A DNA stretch of 64,000 nt from Neisseria macacae ATCC 33926 (GCF_022749495.1 NZ_CP094241.1:2232001-2296000), one strand, 5' to 3'; counted from the stretch's first letter, positions 35,533 through 44,441 are shown. Notes: generated by a model from the sequence alone, not told the origin. Numbers and translations are program-made.

Positions 35533-35912
35533 GCGGCTTCCTTTCTGCTTGATGTGTCGTCTGTTTTTTTTGTTACCGCGCCCTGTTGCGGATGCGGCCT
35601 CTGTAAGGGTTGCGCATTCTAGGAAGGCAAAATTAGAGAAAAATTAGCCATAAAATGCCGTATAAATATGTAAATTCGGCATTTTCAAGCAAAAGGTCGT
35701 CTGAAAACCCTTTTTCAACCCAACCAAACAAAAAAGGAGAAACCGCCGTTTCTCCCTATCTTTCAAAAAATTAAACCGCTCTCATCCACTCGCCGCCACC
35801 CCGCTCGAAAAACCCCTGCTGTCTGCCATTTCCCTGCAATTTTCAGACGACCTCCTTACCAATCCTTACACTTTACGGCATAATGGCGGACTGTTAATCC
35901 GAGGAGAATTTC
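35533..35912. other. Divergent promoter region of carbonic anhydrase and the permease
   Basis: About 380 bp. Uptake sequences at 35695-35706 and 35842-35853 are inverted but 135 bp apart. No gene was seen; the part nearest 35600 probably holds the carbonic anhydrase promoter. Confidence 0.5.
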
Positions 35913-37154
35913 ATGTCCGTCAAAACCCCGTCGCTATTCGGCGGCGCCATGATTATCGCCGGTACAGTCATCGGCGCAGGCATGCTTGCCAACCCGACCG
36001 CCACCTCCGGCGTCTGGTTCACAGGCTCGCTGATTGTGTTGCTCTACACTTGGTTTTCCATGCTCTCCAGCGGCCTGATGATCCTTGAAGTCAACACCCA
36101 CTATCCGCACGGCGCCAGCTTCGACACCATGGTCAAAGACCTGCTCGGACCGATTTGGAACGTCATCAACGGCGTTGCCGTCGCCTTCGTTTTATACCTG
36201 CTCACCTACGCCTACATCTTCGTCGGCGGCGACTTGACCGCCAAAGGGCTGGGCAGTGCGGTAGGCAGCGACGTTTCGCTCACCGTCGGACAGCTTGTCT
36301 TCTTCGGCATCCTCGCCTTTTGCGTGTGGGCGTCGGCACGGCTGGTCGATCGCTTCACCAGCGTCCTCATCGGCGGCATGGTGCTGACCTTCATTTGGGC
36401 GACCGGCGGGCTGATTGCCGATGCCAAACTGCCCGTCCTCTTCGACACCCAAGCCCCCGCAGGCACGAGCTACTGGATTTACATCTCCGCCGCCCTGCCC
36501 GTCTGCCTCGCCTCCTTCGGCTTCCACGGCAACGTCTCCAGCCTGCTCAAATACTTTAAAGGTGATGCGCCCAAAGTGGCGAAATCCATCTGGGCGGGCA
36601 CACTGATTGCGCTGGTGATTTACGTCCTGTGGCAAATCGCCATCCAAGGCAACCTGCCGCGCAATGAGTTCGCCCCCGTGATTGCCGCCGAAGGACAAGT
36701 CTCCGTCCTCATCGAAACCCTGTCCAAGTTCGCCCAAACCGGCAGCATGGACAAAGTGTTGACCCTCTTCTCCTACATGGCGATTGCCACTTCCTTCCTC
36801 GGCGTAACGCTCGGCCTCTTTGACTACATCGCCGACATCTTCAAATGGAACGACAGCGTGTCCGGCCGCACCAAAACCGCCGCCCTTACCTTCCTGCCGC
36901 CCCTGATTTTCTGTCTGTTGTATCCAACAGGCTTCGTTACTGCCATAGGCTACGTCGGTCTGGCGGCAACCATTTGGACCGGCATCATCCCCGCCATGCT
37001 GCTCTACCGTTCGCGCCAAAAATTCGGCGCAGGCAAAAACTACAAGATTTACGGCGGATTCGGACTGATGGTTTGGGTTTTCCTCTTCGGCGTCATCAAC
37101 ATCGCCGCGCAGGTATTAAGCCAACTCGAACTCGTCCCCGTGTTCAAAGGCTGA
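35913..37154 (+). CDS. Aromatic amino acid permease (HAAAP family, Mtr/TyrP-like)
   Basis: Protein of 413 residues with 11 predicted membrane helices. It begins PSLFGGAMIIAGTVIGAGMLANP, the typical first helix of Mtr, TnaB and TyrP, with GFHGNVSSLLKYFKGD midway. It imports tryptophan or tyrosine by proton symport; the exact amino acid cannot be read from sequence. CGAGGAGAA precedes the ATG. Ends with a compact hairpin. Confidence 0.92.
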   Translation: MSVKTPSLFGGAMIIAGTVIGAGMLANPTATSGVWFTGSLIVLLYTWFSMLSSGLMILEVNTHYPHGASFDTMVKDLLGPIWNVINGVAVAFVLYLLTYAYIFVGGDLTAKGLGSAVGSDVSLTVGQLVFFGILAFCVWASARLVDRFTSVLIGGMVLTFIWATGGLIADAKLPVLFDTQAPAGTSYWIYISAALPVCLASFGFHGNVSSLLKYFKGDAPKVAKSIWAGTLIALVIYVLWQIAIQGNLPRNEFAPVIAAEGQVSVLIETLSKFAQTGSMDKVLTLFSYMAIATSFLGVTLGLFDYIADIFKWNDSVSGRTKTAALTFLPPLIFCLLYPTGFVTAIGYVGLAATIWTGIIPAMLLYRSRQKFGAGKNYKIYGGFGLMVWVFLFGVINIAAQVLSQLELVPVFKG

Positions 37155-37174
37155 CAAGCAAATTCGATACCCCG

Positions 37175-37208
37175 GAGGTCGTCTGAAAACAGATTTCAGA
37201 CGACCTCT
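37175..37208 (+). terminator. Paired uptake-sequence hairpin after the permease
   Basis: Copies 37176-37187 and 37195-37206 with a 7-base loop. Confidence 0.8.
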
Positions 37209-37259
37209 CCCGTTTTCCGTTACAATAAACACCCTCCGAATCACAGCACACGACCGTCC

Positions 37260-37724
37260 ATGTACGACAACATCCGCTTCCACCTAGACGAAGAATATCC
37301 CGAAGGCCTGCCGTCCGAAAACGCCGCCACGCATATCGGCATGTACTGGATATGGGCGGCGCAGGCGGGGCTGGCGAATCCCGTTTGGCAAACCGCCCCC
37401 GAAAGCGCGGAAGATTTCGCCAATATGCTCAAAGGCAGAACCAGCGGCCGCCGCTTCCTGCTCAAACACATGGACGGCGCGCTCACGCCCGACGACTTCA
37501 CCGAACAAGGGCAGAAATTCACCTCCTATTACTACGACAATGAAGAAGACGGCTACGGCGCATTTTTAGAAGACTACGTTCGCACCCTCGACACCCCGTC
37601 GCTTGGCGGCTTCTACCACGTCCCCAACACCCCCGAAATCTACAAACGCCTCAAACCCGTCTTTCAGGCAGCGTTTGAGCAATGGAAAAACCATTTAGCA
37701 TCCACAGTCGGAGAGCAACCGTGA
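37260..37724 (+). CDS. Conserved hypothetical protein (DUF7832-like)
   Basis: Protein of 154 residues, acidic and soluble. The start MYDNIRFHLDEEYPEGLPSE and HIGMYWIWAAQAGL followed by RTSGRRFLLKHMDG fit a small conserved family of unknown function that I associate with DUF7832. The stop overlaps the GTG start of gmhB (GTGA), so the two are translationally coupled. It may assist in or simply share the envelope-biogenesis unit gmhB-plsC that follows. Confidence 0.75.
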   Translation: MYDNIRFHLDEEYPEGLPSENAATHIGMYWIWAAQAGLANPVWQTAPESAEDFANMLKGRTSGRRFLLKHMDGALTPDDFTEQGQKFTSYYYDNEEDGYGAFLEDYVRTLDTPSLGGFYHVPNTPEIYKRLKPVFQAAFEQWKNHLASTVGEQP

Positions 37725-38299
37725 AACTCATCATCCTCGACCGCGACGGCGTCATCAACCAAGACCGCGACGACTTCGTCAAATCCGTAGACGAATGGAT
37801 ACCCATAGAAGGCAGCATGGACGCCATCGCCTTCCTGACGCAGGCAGGCTACAACATCGCCGTCGCCACCAACCAATCCGGCATCGGCCGCAAATACTTT
37901 ACCGTCCAAGACCTGACCGAAATGCACGCCAAAATGCACCGCCTCGTCCGTCAGGCGGGCGGCGAAATCGACGGCATCTGGTTTTGCCCGCACACCGCCG
38001 CCGACAACTGCGACTGCCGCAAACCCAAGCCCGGCATGATTTACGACATCCTCGAACGCTTCAAAGCCGACCCCGCCGAAACCTGGCTGGTCGGCGACAG
38101 CCTGCGCGACCTGCAAGCCATGCACGAAGCCGGCGGTAAAACCGCGCTCGTCATGACCGGCAAAGGCAAGAAAACCCTGTCGCAACAGGAAAAAGAATTA
38201 CCCGAAAACACCCAAATCTTCGATAGCCTGCTCGCCTTCTCCCAATACATCATGCACGAAGCCGCGCAAGACCGTGCAGACGGACAGGCAAATCCGTAA
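37721..38299 (+). CDS. gmhB: D-glycero-beta-D-manno-heptose 1,7-bisphosphate 7-phosphatase
   Basis: Protein of 192 residues, HAD superfamily. Nucleophile D7 and acid D9 are in ILDRDGVINQ, and the zinc-binding CPHTAADNCDCRKPKPGM is typical of GmhB. It supplies ADP-heptose for lipooligosaccharide inner core. The start is GTG at 37721, preceded by GGAGAG, and overlaps the previous gene's stop; the ATG at 37682 lies within that gene and lacks homology. Confidence 0.95.
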   Translation: MKLIILDRDGVINQDRDDFVKSVDEWIPIEGSMDAIAFLTQAGYNIAVATNQSGIGRKYFTVQDLTEMHAKMHRLVRQAGGEIDGIWFCPHTAADNCDCRKPKPGMIYDILERFKADPAETWLVGDSLRDLQAMHEAGGKTALVMTGKGKKTLSQQEKELPENTQIFDSLLAFSQYIMHEAAQDRADGQANP

Positions 38300-38304
38300 A
38301 TACA

Positions 38305-38366
38305 CGAGGTCGTCTGAAACCCTGTTTCGCCCCATTTCAAGCCCAAACAAGATTTCAGACGACCCA
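38305..38366 (+). terminator. Uptake-sequence hairpin after gmhB
   Basis: Copies 38307-38318 and 38354-38365 (last base varied), loop of 35 bases reading TTTCGCCCCATTTCAAGCCC in part. A near duplicate follows the gene at 39151. Confidence 0.7.
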
Positions 38367-38382
38367 TCCGACAGGTAGAAAC

Positions 38383-39117
38383 ATGCTCCTCATCCGCAAC
38401 CTAACCTACTGGTTCATCCTCAGCACCAGCCTGATTTTACTTTTCCCCTTCATGCTCCTCGCCCTGCCCGTCCAAGGCGGCGCGCACAAAATGGCGCAAA
38501 TCTGGGTACGCATCCTCAACTGGTCGCTCAAACACATCATCGGACTCAAATACCGCCTCATCGGCGCCGAAAACATCCCCGACCGCCCCTCCATCATCTG
38601 CGCCAAACACCAAAGCGGCTGGGAAACCCTCGCCCTGCAAGAAATTTTCCCGCCGCAGGTTTACGTCGCCAAACGCGAGCTGTTCAAAATCCCCTTCTTC
38701 GGCTGGGGTCTGAAACTCGTCAAAACCATAGGCATAGACCGCAGCAACAGCCGCGAAGCCAGCAAACAACTGATGGAACAAGGTATGGCGCGCAAAAACG
38801 AAGGCTACTGGATTACCATCTTCCCCGAAGGCACACGCCTACCGCCCGGCGAAAAAGGCCGCTACAAACTCGGCGGCGCGCGCATGGCGAAAATGTTTGA
38901 AATGGACATCGTCCCCGTCTCCCTCAACAGCGGCGAATTTTGGCCGAAAAACGCCTTCCTCAAACACCCCGGCACCATCACCGTCGTCATCAACCCCGTT
39001 ATCCCCCACGGCAGCGGCACGGAAGCCGAATTGATGGCGGAATGCGAAAAACGGATTGAAACGCAACAACCCCTTATCGAAGGAAAAGGACCGTTTGCCG
39101 TCGCAAAGGTCGTCTGA
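38383..39117 (+). CDS. plsC: 1-acyl-sn-glycerol-3-phosphate acyltransferase
   Basis: Protein of 244 residues. An N-terminal membrane segment (WFILSTSLILLFPFMLLALP) is followed by the acyltransferase motifs: AKHQSGWE with H76 (the fourth-spaced acid is E81, not the usual D), KRELFKIPFFG, and FPEGTR at 148-153. It makes phosphatidic acid. Neisseria carries Nla-type paralogues and this may be one. The gene ends with an uptake sequence: GCAAAGGTCGTCTGA encodes AKVV and the stop. Start has GGTAGAAAC only. Confidence 0.92.
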   Translation: MLLIRNLTYWFILSTSLILLFPFMLLALPVQGGAHKMAQIWVRILNWSLKHIIGLKYRLIGAENIPDRPSIICAKHQSGWETLALQEIFPPQVYVAKRELFKIPFFGWGLKLVKTIGIDRSNSREASKQLMEQGMARKNEGYWITIFPEGTRLPPGEKGRYKLGGARMAKMFEMDIVPVSLNSGEFWPKNAFLKHPGTITVVINPVIPHGSGTEAELMAECEKRIETQQPLIEGKGPFAVAKVV

Positions 39118-39150
39118 AAACGCAGATTCGCCCCGACACCGACCCAATCC

Positions 39151-39846
39151 ATGTCCCGACACTACGCCCACACCCTTTCAGACGGCCAGTCCATCCGAAT
39201 CCGGCTCAAACGCAGCGCCAAGAAAAACCTCATCCTGCGCCCCGTATCCCGTGACACCGTCAGCATCAACGTTCCCCCGTTTGTCAGCCATCGCTTTCTC
39301 GCCCAATGGCTGACCGACAACGAACCGCTCTTGCGCCGCACCCTAGACCAAGCCCCGACCGCCGCCGCATCCGCCGACACCCTCCCCGAATGGATTTGGT
39401 ATCAAGGCGTTCAGACGACCCTGTCCGTCCACAGCGGCAACCACATCCAAATCAGGTCGTCTGAAATCCTGCTGCCCGAAAAAGAACCCGCCGCCCAACT
39501 GACCCACCTGCGCCGCTTCCTGCACGAACGCGCCCGCGAATACCTGCTGCCGCGCCTCGAACACCACGCCCGCGCCACCGCCCTCATTCCCGCCGCGACC
39601 GCCCTCTCCAACGCCAAAACCTTCTGGGGCGTCTGCCGCCACACCACCGGCATCCGCCTCAACTGGCGGCTCATCGGCGCACCCGATTACGTTGCAGACT
39701 ACATCTGCATCCACGAACTCTGCCACCTGCCCCACCCCAACCACAGCCCGCAATTTTGGGCAACCGTCAACCGCCTCACCCCGCACACCCAAACCGCCGA
39801 AACATGGCTGAAAGCCCACGGGCGCGAATTGTTTGCATTAGGCTAA
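39151..39846 (+). CDS. YgjP-like zinc metallopeptidase (DUF45)
   Basis: Protein of 231 residues with the gluzincin motif HELCHLPHPNHS (H188, E189, H192 and H198) and the family core WGVCRHTTGIRLNWRL before it. It probably acts as a cytoplasmic protease; the substrate is unknown. It follows plsC by 33 bp, so it is in the same unit. Three uptake sequences are coded in frame: 39177-39188 (other dialect, LSDGQ), 39410-39421 (VQTTL) and 39454-39465 (RSSEI). Confidence 0.88.
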   Translation: MSRHYAHTLSDGQSIRIRLKRSAKKNLILRPVSRDTVSINVPPFVSHRFLAQWLTDNEPLLRRTLDQAPTAAASADTLPEWIWYQGVQTTLSVHSGNHIQIRSSEILLPEKEPAAQLTHLRRFLHERAREYLLPRLEHHARATALIPAATALSNAKTFWGVCRHTTGIRLNWRLIGAPDYVADYICIHELCHLPHPNHSPQFWATVNRLTPHTQTAETWLKAHGRELFALG

Positions 39847-39869
39847 AGCGTGCGATACGCCGATACATC

Positions 39870-39928
39870 AAGGTCGTCTGAAACCCCGTTTCGCCCGTTT
39901 CAAGCCCAAACAAGATTTCAGACGAACC
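39870..39928 (+). terminator. Degenerate uptake-sequence hairpin after the YgjP-like gene
   Basis: Forward copy 39871-39882; inverse arm TTCAGACGAACC at 39917-39928 is altered. Near duplicate of 38305-38366 including the CAAGCCCAAACAAGATTTCA loop. Confidence 0.55.
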
Positions 39929-40012
39929 AATCCATGATGGCTACGCGCAACAAATCATGCCAATCCGTCACAAACCATCCGCCCCACTATCCGCCCGCCC
40001 TGCAAAACAGGA

Positions 40013-40169
40013 TATAGTGGATTAACTTTAAACCAGGACGGCGTTACCTCGCCTTAGCTCAAAGAGAACGATTCTCTAAGGTGCTGAAGCACCAAGTGAA
40101 TCGGTTCCGTACTATCTGTACTGTCTGCGGCTTCGTCGCCTTGTCCTGATTTAAATTTAATCCACTATA
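40013..40169. repeat. CREE, full length 157 bp, upstream of sdaA
   Basis: Ends TATAGTGGATTAACTTTAAA and AAATTTAATCCACTATA. With the next bases it makes TATAAT (40166-40171), and TTGTCC lies 19 bp before this, a possible promoter toward sdaA. Confidence 0.9.
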
Positions 40170-40350
40170 ATGCCGTATACTTTTGCGACGACAGCCCGCG
40201 CATCATCCGTCCGACAAAAAAGGCTAAAATACGCAGACTTTCAGACGCGTGAAAACAAGCCTTAACCCACGCGACACATCAAACCGCCCGACAAACAGAC
40301 AACATCCGCATCCCGCCACACAAACAGACAACATTGAGGGAAAACACATC

Positions 40351-41751
40351 ATGATCAGCATTTTCGACATTTTCAAAATCGGCATCGGCCCTTCCAGCTC
40401 CCACACTGTCGGCCCCATGAAAGCCGCCGCCGCCTTTTCAGACGACCTCAAACAATCAGGTCTAGACGCGCAAACCGAACGCATCGTCATCGATATTTAC
40501 GGCTCACTGGCGCTGACAGGACGCGGACACGGCACATTCGACGCCCTCCTGCTCGGCTTGGAAGGCAGCCTGCCGCACGACATCCCCCTTGCCGACATCC
40601 CCGACCGTCTCGAACGCATCCGCACGCAACACATCCTCCGCCTCAACGGACGCGAAATCAGCTTCAACCCCGACAGCGACCTGAATATACGCGGCGACCA
40701 AGTGTTGCCCAAACACCCGAACGGACTGAATTTCACCGCCTACGGCAAAGACGGCGGCAAACTCAAAGAACAAATTTACTACTCCGTCGGCGGCGGCTTT
40801 ATCGTTACCGATCAAGAGTTTGACCAACAAGCCGAACAAACGCGTCCAGTTCCCTACCCTTACACCAGCTGCGCCGAACTGCTCGCCCAATGCCGCATGA
40901 ACCAGCTCGACATCTCCGAAGCCGTGTTGGCAAACGAAGCCGCGCTTGCCGGTTGCAGCGAAGCCGAAATCCGCCGCCGCGTCGCCGGCGTTGCCGACGT
41001 TATGGAAGGCTGCATCAAACGCGGGCTGGCGGCAGACGGCGAACTGCCCGGCGGCTTAAACGTCCGCCGCCGCGCCCCGCAGCTCGCCGCCAAACTCAAA
41101 GCCCTGCGCGAAACCGAAATCGTCAACACCCAACTTTGGCCTATGGTTTACGCCATGGCGGTCAACGAAGAAAACGCCGCCGGCGGACGCGTCGTTACCG
41201 CCCCGACCAACGGCGCAGCCGGCATCATCCCCGCCGTCCTGCACTACTTCCGCAAGTTCAACCCGCACGCCACACAAGAGCGCGTCGAAAACTTCCTGCT
41301 CACCGCAGGCGCCATCGGCATCCTCTACAAAACCAACGCCTCCATCTCCGGTGCGGACGTCGGCTGCCAAGGCGAAGTCGGCGTCGCCTGCTCCATGGCG
41401 GCGGGCGCATACGCCGAAGTCATCGGCGGCACGCCCAAACAAGTGGAAAACGCCGCCGAAATGGCGATGGAACACCATTTGGGCCTGACCTGCGACCCCG
41501 TCGGCGGATTGGTGCAAATCCCCTGCATCGAACGCAACGGCATCGCCGCCGAAAAAGCCCTCAAACTCGGCACCCTCGCCCTGCTGGAAGACGGCACGGA
41601 CAAAAAAGTCTCGCTCGACGAAGTCATCCAAACCATGCTGCAAACTGGGCGCGACATGAAGTCCACCTACAAAGAAACCTCGCTTGCCGGACTCGCCATC
41701 ACCCTCCAGAAAAAAGCTGTCCCCGTCTCCGTCCGCGTTGTGGAATGTTGA
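40351..41751 (+). CDS. sdaA: L-serine dehydratase (iron-sulfur type)
   Basis: Protein of 466 residues that deaminates serine to pyruvate and ammonia using a 4Fe-4S cluster. The alpha-domain motifs carry the likely ligand cysteines: GADVGCQGEVGVACSMAAGA, LTCDPVGGLVQIPC. It begins MISIFDIFKIGIGPSSSHT, the family N-terminus, with GAGGGAAAA before the ATG. One uptake sequence is in frame at 40437-40448 (FSDDLK). A hairpin ends the gene. Confidence 0.96.
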   Translation: MISIFDIFKIGIGPSSSHTVGPMKAAAAFSDDLKQSGLDAQTERIVIDIYGSLALTGRGHGTFDALLLGLEGSLPHDIPLADIPDRLERIRTQHILRLNGREISFNPDSDLNIRGDQVLPKHPNGLNFTAYGKDGGKLKEQIYYSVGGGFIVTDQEFDQQAEQTRPVPYPYTSCAELLAQCRMNQLDISEAVLANEAALAGCSEAEIRRRVAGVADVMEGCIKRGLAADGELPGGLNVRRRAPQLAAKLKALRETEIVNTQLWPMVYAMAVNEENAAGGRVVTAPTNGAAGIIPAVLHYFRKFNPHATQERVENFLLTAGAIGILYKTNASISGADVGCQGEVGVACSMAAGAYAEVIGGTPKQVENAAEMAMEHHLGLTCDPVGGLVQIPCIERNGIAAEKALKLGTLALLEDGTDKKVSLDEVIQTMLQTGRDMKSTYKETSLAGLAITLQKKAVPVSVRVVEC

Positions 41752-41766
41752 AAACGGAGCAGACAA

Positions 41767-41802
41767 AAAGGTCGTCTGAACATTTTTTCAGACGACCTTT
41801 TT
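41767..41802 (+). terminator. Paired uptake-sequence hairpin after sdaA
   Basis: Copies 41769-41780 and 41787-41798 with a 6-base loop and A and T runs. Confidence 0.82.
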
Positions 41803-41826
41803 GATGGATTCGACTCCTGCCGTATG

Positions 41827-41968
41827 TATAGTGGATTAACTAAATCAGGACAAGGCGACGAAGCCGCAGACAGTACAGATATCACTTGGTGCTTCAGCAC
41901 CTTAGAGAATCGTTCTCTTTGAGCTAAGGCGAGACAACACCGTACTGGTTTAAAGTTAATCTACTATA
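41827..41968. repeat. CREE with small internal deletions (142 bp)
   Basis: The left end lacks three bases (TTAACTAAATCAGG) and the core joins CAGTACAGAT to ATCACTTGG, missing AGTACGGAACCGATT. The right end reads TTAATCTACTATA with one change. Lies between convergent sdaA and the EamA gene. Confidence 0.85.
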
Positions 41969-42023
41969 CACAAAACCATCGCCGCAAATGACGGCAAGCC
42001 TTCAGCCCTATTTGCGGCGCAAC

Positions 42024-42064
42024 ATTTTCAGACGACCCCTCAGCTTAAAAGGTCGTCTGAAAAA
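42024..42064 (-). terminator. Uptake-sequence hairpin after the EamA-family gene
   Basis: Inverse 42027-42038 and forward 42050-42061 copies pair across an 11-base loop, 11 bp past the stop on the minus strand. Confidence 0.75.
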
Positions 42065-42075
42065 TCATTTCAGCC

Positions 42076-42507
42076 TTACCGTTTCAAAGCCAGCGTCAAC
42101 ACGCCCGCCGTAACCAGTCCCAAGCCTACCCATTCCTGCGTGCTGGGGCGTTCGTCCAGAAAAACCACCGCCATCAGCGCGACCAATACCAGGCTGAATT
42201 TATCGACGGGGGCGACTTGCGAGGCGTTGCCCAGTTGCAGGGCTTTGAAGTAGGCGAGCCAGGATGCGCCGGTGGCGAGGCCGGAGAGAATCAGGAATGT
42301 CCAGTTTCTTCCCGTAAACCCGTTTACGCCCTGCCATTTGCCGGTATAGGTCAGGAACAAGACCAGCGCGGCGAGGATGACCAGCGTGCGGATGAAGGTG
42401 GCGAAATCCGAATCGATGCCCTGCAAACCCATTTTGGCGAAAATCGCCGTCAGCGAGGCGAAGCCTGCGGAAGCCAATGCCCAGAAAAGCCATGCGTTGC
42501 TGCCCAT
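42076..42507 (-). CDS. Half-size EamA/DMT-family transporter
   Basis: Protein of 143 residues with five membrane helices, the single EamA unit (LASAGFASLTAIFAKMGLQG, then LSGLATGASWLAYFKALQLG and PSTQEWVGLGLVTAGVL). Many members have two such units in one chain; single-unit ones act as dimers, like YdcZ or SMR relatives. Substrate unknown. ATG 42507 starts MGSNAWLF; it diverges from fhs. Confidence 0.88.
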   Translation of the reverse strand: MGSNAWLFWALASAGFASLTAIFAKMGLQGIDSDFATFIRTLVILAALVLFLTYTGKWQGVNGFTGRNWTFLILSGLATGASWLAYFKALQLGNASQVAPVDKFSLVLVALMAVVFLDERPSTQEWVGLGLVTAGVLTLALKR

Positions 42508-42702
42508 GTTTGTCCGTTTCTCTTGTGGATTGTCAACAATATGAACCGTATTTTTGTTGAATTATCGAATTTTTCACTGCGATTCATTCTCAGATAACGC
42601 TATAATATGCCTAATATTCTTTTGAATCCATCAGCGTTTGTCTTTCCGATGGGCTTTCAGACGACCCTCCTCTTTTTCTTCTCCATTCAGTAAAGGAAAA
42701 TC
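42508..42702 (+). promoter_or_regulatory. Region upstream of fhs with a -10-like box
   Basis: TATAAT at 42601-42606 lies 97 bp before the fhs ATG; no good -35 was found at the right distance, so this is a weak candidate. A single uptake sequence is at 42656-42667. Confidence 0.35.
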
Positions 42703-44379
42703 ATGAGCTTCAAAACCGATGCCGAAATCGCCCAATCCTCCACCATGCGTCCGATTGGCGAAATTGCCGCCAAGCTGGGTTTGAACGTTGACAATATCGA
42801 ACCCTACGGCCATTACAAAGCCAAAATCAATCCTGCCGAAGCGTTCAAACTGCCGCAAAAACAAGGCCGTCTGATTTTGGTTACCGCCATCAACCCGACT
42901 CCGGCGGGTGAAGGCAAAACCACCGTGACCATCGGTTTGGCGGACGCGTTGCGCCACATCGGCAAAGACGCCGTTATCGCCCTGCGCGAACCTTCTTTGG
43001 GGCCTGTGTTCGGCGTCAAAGGCGGCGCGGCAGGCGGCGGCTATGCCCAAGTTTTGCCGATGGAAGACATTAATCTGCACTTCACCGGCGACTTCCACGC
43101 CATCGGTGCGGCGAATAACTTGCTCGCCGCCATGCTCGACAACCATATTTACCAAGGCAACGAGTTGAACATCGACCCCAAACGCGTGCTGTGGCGGCGC
43201 GTGGTCGATATGAACGACCGCCAGTTGCGCAACATCATCGACGGCATGGGCAAACCCGTTGACGGCGTGATTCGTCCCGACGGCTTTGACATCACCGTCG
43301 CCTCCGAAGTGATGGCGGTATTCTGCCTCGCCAAAGACATCAGCGATTTGAAAGAACGTTTGGGCAACATCCTCGTCGCCTACGCCAAAGACGGCAGCCC
43401 CGTTTACGCCAAAGATTTGAAAGCCCACGGCGCGATGGCGGCATTGCTCAAAGACGCCATCAAGCCTAACTTGGTGCAAACCATCGAAGGCACGCCCGCC
43501 TTCGTACACGGCGGCCCCTTCGCCAACATCGCCCACGGCTGCAACTCCGTTACCGCCACCCGTCTGGCGAAACACCTTGCCGATTACGCCGTAACCGAAG
43601 CAGGCTTCGGCGCGGATTTGGGTGCGGAAAAATTCTGCGACATCAAATGCCGCCTTGCCGGTTTGAAACCCGACGCAGCTGTCGTCGTCGCCACCGTCCG
43701 CGCCTTGAAATACAACGGCGGCGTAGAACGCGCCAACCTCGGTGAAGAAAACCTCGAAGCCTTGGCAAAAGGCCTGCCCAACCTGCTGAAACACATTTCC
43801 AACCTGAAAAACGTCTTCGGCCTGCCCGTCGTCGTCGCCATCAACCGCTTCGTGTCCGACTCCGATGCCGAGTTGGCCATGATTGAAAAAGCCTGCGCCG
43901 AACACGGCGTCGAAGTTTCCCTGACCGAAGTGTGGGGCAAAGGCGGCGCGGGCGGCGCGGATTTGGCGCGCAAAGTCGTCAACGCCATCGACAACCAACC
44001 CAATAACTTCGGCTTCGCCTACGATGTCGAATTGAGCATCAAAGACAAAATCCGCGCCATCGCCCAAAAAGTGTACGGCGCGGAAGACGTCGATTTCAGC
44101 GCAGAAGCATCCGCCGAAATCGCCTCGCTGGAAAAACTGGGCTTGGACAAAATGCCCGTCTGCATGGCGAAAACCCAATATTCCCTCAGCGACAACGCCA
44201 AACTCTTGGGCTGCCCCGAAGGCTTCCGCATCACCGTGCGCGGCATCACCGTTTCCGCCGGCGCAGGCTTCATCGTCGCCCTGTGCGGCAACATGATGAA
44301 AATGCCCGGCCTGCCCAAAGTACCCGCCGCCGAGAAAATCGACGTGGACGCAGACGGCGTGATCCACGGCTTGTTCTAA
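42703..44379 (+). CDS. fhs: Formate-tetrahydrofolate ligase
   Basis: Protein of 558 residues that makes 10-formyl-THF from formate, ATP and THF. The P-loop TPAGEGKTTVTIGLADAL is at about residues 65-82, and REPSLGPVFGVKGGAAGGGYAQ follows; the C-terminal motifs include AGAGFIVALCGNMMKMPGLP. TAAAGGAAAATC precedes the ATG. With gcvP and the serine enzymes in this window it ties into one-carbon metabolism, though the genes are not in one operon. Confidence 0.97.
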   Translation: MSFKTDAEIAQSSTMRPIGEIAAKLGLNVDNIEPYGHYKAKINPAEAFKLPQKQGRLILVTAINPTPAGEGKTTVTIGLADALRHIGKDAVIALREPSLGPVFGVKGGAAGGGYAQVLPMEDINLHFTGDFHAIGAANNLLAAMLDNHIYQGNELNIDPKRVLWRRVVDMNDRQLRNIIDGMGKPVDGVIRPDGFDITVASEVMAVFCLAKDISDLKERLGNILVAYAKDGSPVYAKDLKAHGAMAALLKDAIKPNLVQTIEGTPAFVHGGPFANIAHGCNSVTATRLAKHLADYAVTEAGFGADLGAEKFCDIKCRLAGLKPDAAVVVATVRALKYNGGVERANLGEENLEALAKGLPNLLKHISNLKNVFGLPVVVAINRFVSDSDAELAMIEKACAEHGVEVSLTEVWGKGGAGGADLARKVVNAIDNQPNNFGFAYDVELSIKDKIRAIAQKVYGAEDVDFSAEASAEIASLEKLGLDKMPVCMAKTQYSLSDNAKLLGCPEGFRITVRGITVSAGAGFIVALCGNMMKMPGLPKVPAAEKIDVDADGVIHGLF

Positions 44380-44406
44380 TTTGAGTCGGCAGTGAAGTAA
44401 AACGGC

Positions 44407-44441
44407 AAAGGTCGTCTGAAAACGGTTTTCAGACGACCTTA
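44407..44441 (+). terminator. Paired uptake-sequence hairpin after fhs
   Basis: Copies 44409-44420 and 44428-44439 with a 7-base loop, 28 bp past the stop. Confidence 0.8.

Larger units (their letters stand above)
39847..40350. other. Intergenic region before sdaA
   Basis: Contains the hairpin of 39870-39928 and the CREE of 40013-40169, then about 180 bp of leader before sdaA. The frame of sdaA is open back to a GTG at 40249, but the family start is 40351. Confidence 0.6.

Noticed and set aside
42631..44367. Long frame of 578 codons antisense to fhs
   Set aside because: It mirrors fhs exactly and its composition is that of a shadow frame from GC-rich third positions.
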